64,000 bases of DNA from Megalonaias nervosa (taxonomy: Eukaryota; Mollusca; Bivalvia; Unionida; Unionidae), in NCBI GenBank assembly GCA_016617855.1, contig JAECUM010012954.1, positions 26,094 through 90,093 of the forward strand, read 5' to 3'. Made by a program: the position numbers and the translations under genes. The notes under the pieces are model-generated. The model was not told the origin of the DNA. It searched no databases and saw only the letters and a program-made list of their open reading frames with translations. Shown piece after piece: positions 59,783 through 64,000 of this stretch. Every line of letters starts with the position of its first letter. Position 1 is the stretch's first letter.

Positions 59783-59877
59783 CGAAAGTAGCAATGACAA
59801 GGACAGTAGCAGTTGTCAGAACTACAAGAGTCACAGTCACAGCAACTTTTTGTAGCCGTTGAAAATTCACCTTTATC
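59783..59877 (-). CDS. Candidate Cys-rich extracellular exon of the minus-strand gene
   Basis: A 95-nt minus-strand block has an acceptor (TTGTTCTTGTTTCCTGAG) and a usable donor (TTTCG/GTATAT). It reads DKGEFSTATKSCCDCDSCSS then DNCYCPCHCYF, with eight Cys in about 20 residues. It ends after two bases of a codon, exactly the phase the transmembrane exon at 49229 needs; the junction would read FR-WNKGKG. A Cys-rich segment right before a membrane helix is the layout of CYYR1/Shisa-type proteins. Caution: another frame of the same DNA reads RLQKVAVTVTLVVLTTATVL..., a membrane-helix-like run, so one of the two is accidental. The donor is not a strong consensus. No signal-peptide exon was found. 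Confidence 0.35.
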
Positions 59878-59942
59878 CTCAGGAAACAAGAACAAGGACT
59901 TATGACTAATCAAATATATTTGATTTAACCTTGTGACAGTTG

Positions 59943-59943
<1 letters not shown>

Positions 59944-60005
<62 letters not shown>

Positions 60006-60020
60006 TTGTTGTTGTTGTTG
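59944..60020. repeat. ATT/GTT trinucleotide microsatellite
   Basis: About twenty ATT units then several GTT units. Confidence 0.97.
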
Positions 60021-60029
60021 TTATTGTTT

Positions 60030-61574
60030 TTGTTGTTGATGATGTGTTTCCCATCTACACGGAAGTTACATCAAGCATTACGACTGGATCGTGAAGCCAG
60101 TTGGAAAGTGGCTTTGGTATTAATCATTATTCCCGCTCAAGTTTTGAATATAACCTCGGATCAAACTACCTGCGTCATAGAAATACTCGACAAACAAGTA
60201 CAAAAATGTTTGAACAATTTCTGCCATAAAACACCAGCGCCAGCCAATCACCAACTGAATTGTATGACATGAAAATTCTTGCAGGATATTATTTTAATGC
60301 TTAAAATCTGGTGGATTCGATTAGGAATGTTTTCAACGATTACTTTGGCAAGACACTCGACGAAGTCAACTGGCGTATATCGATCGAGTACCACATACCA
60401 TCTCATCGTCTTAAAATGGATTTTTCCAACAGCAAAAATCTGTCCATTACATTTTCTCCAAGTTTGTTGATATACTGCTTGCAAACACAGACCTTGCTAA
60501 TAGAAGTTATCAAAACAACAATAAATTTTTGAAGTATTTTCGGGACCCTATCGAACTTAATGAAGGACTTACCATGATGTTCGAGACCTTATCGAACTGA
60601 ACGAAGGACTCAGTTTTATGGGGATTTTTGTTGTTGCTTTTCTTTACTCTGATGTTGTCGAATAAAACGTGGTGTGAAACACGGGTGATCTACTGATGGG
60701 AGTCCTTTCCTTTAAAGATGATTCTGAAAATTCTGATATCATGTTCATCGAGAATTTGTACATCTCTGCTATCTTCCTGTCGATAACTATTCTATTCTGT
60801 AAAGGAAAAGTCACCCTGAAACTACACGTTCAAAGACGATTTTCTTCTGAGTTTGAACTCGTGTATCGCTTGTATCGAGTAGTTCGCTTGGGGGTAGCGA
60901 GAGGGTAATTTCTCACTGGCGTCAGATGAACGGTGCCTGTTTGGAACTTTCTTTTCAGCTGAAATTTTCAGAGTATTTCACCTTCACCTTAGTCCAACAG
61001 GGGGAAAACTTCACTAAACGTATATTTAAGAGGGGTACAGAGGGAGGCTGGCAACTGATATAAACTGATTTCTGTAGCAAAGTAAAGAACATTCCACTGG
61101 GAGCCGCGAACCCTTTAGCAACCACTAGGACATTCTTTGGTGAGTAAGGTCAAATTGGTATTTTGTTCTGTGGCAGCCGTGTTGTAATCCATGGTCTTAA
61201 AAAGACTGTATACTTTAAAAATGAAAGAAAAATAATTCATCCAAAATATGAACGTCGATAAAGAGAGACGGAAATAAGCTTCACTGAATTATAAAACAAA
61301 TGTATTGGTCCAGAGATGAAAAGAAGTCTTGGATCCTCTAAAAAACACATCTTCTCCCGAAATGAAAGTTAAAGTACCTGTCATATATGTGAAGAGAAAA
61401 TATATTAGGCCCAAGAATGTCCACAAATTAGAAAAGGGAACTCCATATCCTAAGGGAGGAGAACAGAGGTCCCGAGACAAAAGTAAAGACGAATGGTATG
61501 TGCATATCGAACGAGGACGTTGGTCTTCCGAGTGTCCTGAATGTACCAAAATGCAAACGAAGAGAAAAGTATGA
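60030..61574. other. Less AT-rich region with several open frames on both strands
   Basis: Plus-strand frames here have more balanced composition than elsewhere: LRLDREASWKVALVLIIIPA (to TGA at 60272), DSIRNVFNDYFGKTLDEVNW (60311-60532), MGVLSFKDDSENSDIMFIEN (60696-60908) and MKVKVPVIYVKRKYIRPKNV ending YVHIERGRWSSECPECTK (61362-61574). Minus-strand frames also stay open in places. I could not join them into one gene or name a family. A ~30-bp near-duplicate (CTATCGAACTTAATGAAGGA and TTATCGAACTGAACGAAGGA) lies at 60550-60610. Confidence 0.3.
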
Positions 61575-61743
61575 AAAAAAGAAGAGATTTCAGAAGTAGT
61601 ATCCTTGAAGAAGAGGAAATCATCCCACTAGGAAATTAAAAGCAAGAAAGTCAAAAGAAAAACAGGATTAATTTTTTAAAATATGTCATATTTCATTCTT
61701 ATTCACGAGAATATACCATAGGAAAGGTCATATTCAAAATTTC

Positions 61744-61744
61744 A

Positions 61745-61788
<44 letters not shown>
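61744..61788. repeat. ATT trinucleotide microsatellite
   Basis: About fifteen uninterrupted ATT units. Confidence 0.97.
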
Positions 61789-61789
<1 letters not shown>

Positions 61790-62039
61790 AAACAAAGGCT
61801 ATATTTATGGAGTTTTTATTTTTATATTTGGCAATGATGGAGTAGTATCTCTTTTATGACATTTATGGGTGTCTCTGAAATAGGACGTTGCTTTGAAAAA
61901 TAAACCACCACATCCACCATACCCCATCCCCCCCAAAAAAAAATAAAACCTTACATCATCAGCTGTTTTAAATCCTTTCATCGTATGAGTCCCCCTCCGC
62001 TGCCGTCGTAGTCGTCGTCTTTGCTGTAATTGCTGCAGC

Positions 62040-62235
62040 TGATGATTTGGATTTATGGGGAGCACGTCAGGCTTTATTCTCTAGAAATCTGTCAAAGATG
62101 TTTGACGGTTTTAATTTATGGTGAGCAAGGCATGCTTTATTCTCCACGAATCTAACAGAGATGTTTGATGGTTTGGATTTATGGGGAGTAAGACATGCTT
62201 CATTTTCCAAGAAAATGTCGAAGATGTTCCGTATA
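62040..62235. repeat. Three tandem copies of a ~66-bp unit
   Basis: GGATTTATGGGGAGCACGTC, GGCTTTATTCTC and AGATGTTTGACGGTTT-like phrases recur three times. The period is a multiple of three, and the minus strand shows a repeated LPINPNHQ phrase, but stops interrupt the frame. Confidence 0.8.
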
Positions 62236-64000
62236 AAAGCGTCATCTTTATAAGGTGATATAGCATTCTACATATGTAAGAATATAAGTTAGTAATCATC
62301 ACATACACCCATTCGCTACCCGCATTCATTTTATTTGTAAGGGTGAGTGCTTAGTGATAAAATGTCTTTGTTATGATTTGTATCAGTGATCCTAGCCATT
62401 CAATATCATACATATCTTTTTACACGATTTTGTATGTAAGTGTATAGGTGTCGAATAGTGAATAATGTGTATTGGATTGCGTAACGAACTCTATTCGTGG
62501 CACAATTTTGGCTTCGCATCTACTTTAGAATAGGGTGTCCTACCTCGGCGTTAGTCAGTCTAGAGCAACCAACATTGCTTCAAACGAACATAATCCTTTG
62601 ACTAGCTTTGATCATTGCCGTGATCATAATTGGCCTCCAATACCCCCTGTATTAAAGCCGCCAAGTGTGAGAAGGTTGGCAAAAAGATAAACTCAAACAT
62701 AGGAGCGGACCAATGAAATATAGTCGGCTTGAGGGCTAAAATCGAAAGTGGAAGGAATCTAACATTTCATTGGGAAACACGCACCTTTCATAAGGGAAAA
62801 CTTCACTAGTATTTTCAGTGTGCTGAGAATTCTGGAAGAATACAGACGTGTGCATCTTGAGTTGAATCATAGTGAATCATAGTGTTCTAGGAAAGGGAAT
62901 CTGTGTGGTTGAAGAGAATTCTAAAGAAAGATCACTCTGAGATTCATGGTGACGTATCTCGTAAAAGAGAATTGGAAGTTAGAATTTAAGAGCTTCGAAA
63001 GGAAGCTTAAAGAGTGCACGCACGAAGTGGCACTATAGTAAAAGAAGGAAGAAGGCGTGAGTAGAATGAAGGAGGATGGAAAGAAGGGAAAAGGATGACG
63101 TAGAAGCGAAAGGAAGGAGGGGGAAAGGGGGGAATAGTAAGGTTCGAGCGATTAGTAGAAGGAACAACACAGGAATAATGACTGTCACAAAAAGATCGTG
63201 GAATTTAAACTGATGAGCTAACGTGTTAAAGGGGAGATCAATTAACCAGGTCGATTACTATGTCAAATGTACTGAACAGAGATTGAAGACTTTATGTTGA
63301 ATATATGTATTAATTTGATTCTTTACATTTTATAAAAATTTTATCTATTACATTTTGAGTTTGTATATGTATTAAGGTGTCGGCTTCGCTAACTTGGGGC
63401 TCAAAATTCGTTAATGCACACCTTCTGCAGTATATTGTAGTTTGATCGTGACAGATTGTAATTATGTGTAATTGCACTACTTACCTATATACACTATACA
63501 TCTGTCGAACGAGTTTGTATGCGTTGGATAGTAAATAATCTGTCTTTATTTGTAATGTAGTTGATAGCAGCTACACACCATGTGCCCCCTTTCAAAGAGG
63601 TTTGTATGGATATGTGTGTGTTTTGGATAGCAAAAATGTGTGCTTGTTTGTCGATTAGTACCGGTGAGTGACCATCACCCTTCCCTTGATGCCTCCACTG
63701 TTCTGCTTGTATATATGTGTTTGATTGAAAGATTGAAAGAGTATGTAATTATCACCCAACCCCATATAGCCATTTGGTTAATATTTTGTTGGTAAGGATT
63801 AGAATTAAACAGTAAACAAGCAGTTTTTGCAAGGAGCACTCACCAAGCAGCAGAGAGGGTGGACCCTACAACTTTGTAGAGACCTTATTTTTGAAAATTA
63901 AAGGTTCCTACGAAGGCTGAAAAAAAAAGTTTTTGCTTTAACAGTAAAAACTTCTCTAATTGACCAGATTTTTTCTGATTTTTTCACAATCTGGTCACTA
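62236..64000. other. Unassigned DNA with a purine-only tract
   Basis: 63045-63150 is a strongly purine-biased stretch (GGAAGGAGGGGGAAAGGGGG within it). The rest holds no exon, repeat or RNA gene I recognise; CCAAT-like motifs occur near 62710 but without a linked start. Confidence 0.4.

Overview
This is AT-rich animal nuclear DNA: introns, a few short exons and many decayed repeats, with no operons and no bacterial features. The repeats (tRNA-headed SINEs ending in a CA-rich tail, TA-flanked MITEs, a mariner relic, long TA and ATT microsatellites, Ty3/gypsy elements of the Gmr1 type) and a small single-pass protein with a PPPY tail suggest a marine invertebrate. A mollusc or other lophotrochozoan is my best guess, but no single marker proves the phylum.

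Host genes. A plus-strand gene enters from the left. Its clearest exon is 2193-2637, encoding an acidic, Ser/Glu/Asp-rich protein I do not recognise. Three downstream blocks (10325-10407, 18241-18436, 29044-29129) have good splice signals and fit as alternative 3' exons in different frames. On the minus strand a second gene is proposed from a Cys-rich exon (59783-59877), a transmembrane exon (49084-49229) and a tail exon with PPPY repeats (48179-48306). The intron phases agree, and the protein would resemble the CYYR1/Shisa/WBP1-type single-pass family. The tail exon has an in-frame TGA ahead of the PPPY repeats.

Mobile DNA. Two full-length LTR retrotransposons of one family are present: copy 1 at 37452-44377 (minus) and copy 2 at 52989-59760 (plus). 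A solo LTR of the same family lies at 49399-50213. Both full copies have the order Gag, protease, integrase, reverse transcriptase, RNase H. That is the Ty1/copia order carried by a Ty3/gypsy-type polymerase, which is the hallmark of the Gmr1 clade. Their Gag has a region resembling the SCAN domain of vertebrate zinc-finger proteins. Both copies are broken by stops and frameshifts. Comparing them suggests that the parent had one continuous gag-pol frame and no env.

Other repeats: five copies of a tRNA-derived SINE (family A), four of them with recognisable target duplications; two copies of a second SINE (family B), one inserted inside the terminal repeat of a 1.5-kb TA-flanked DNA transposon; six foldback MITEs; a mariner transposase relic split by a SINE; two arrays of a ~140-bp tandem unit, one of them split by retrotransposon copy 1; and several minisatellites.

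The region from 59.9 to 64 kb is unlike the rest, with several short open frames on both strands, a 66-bp tandem repeat and a purine-only tract. I could not resolve a gene there.
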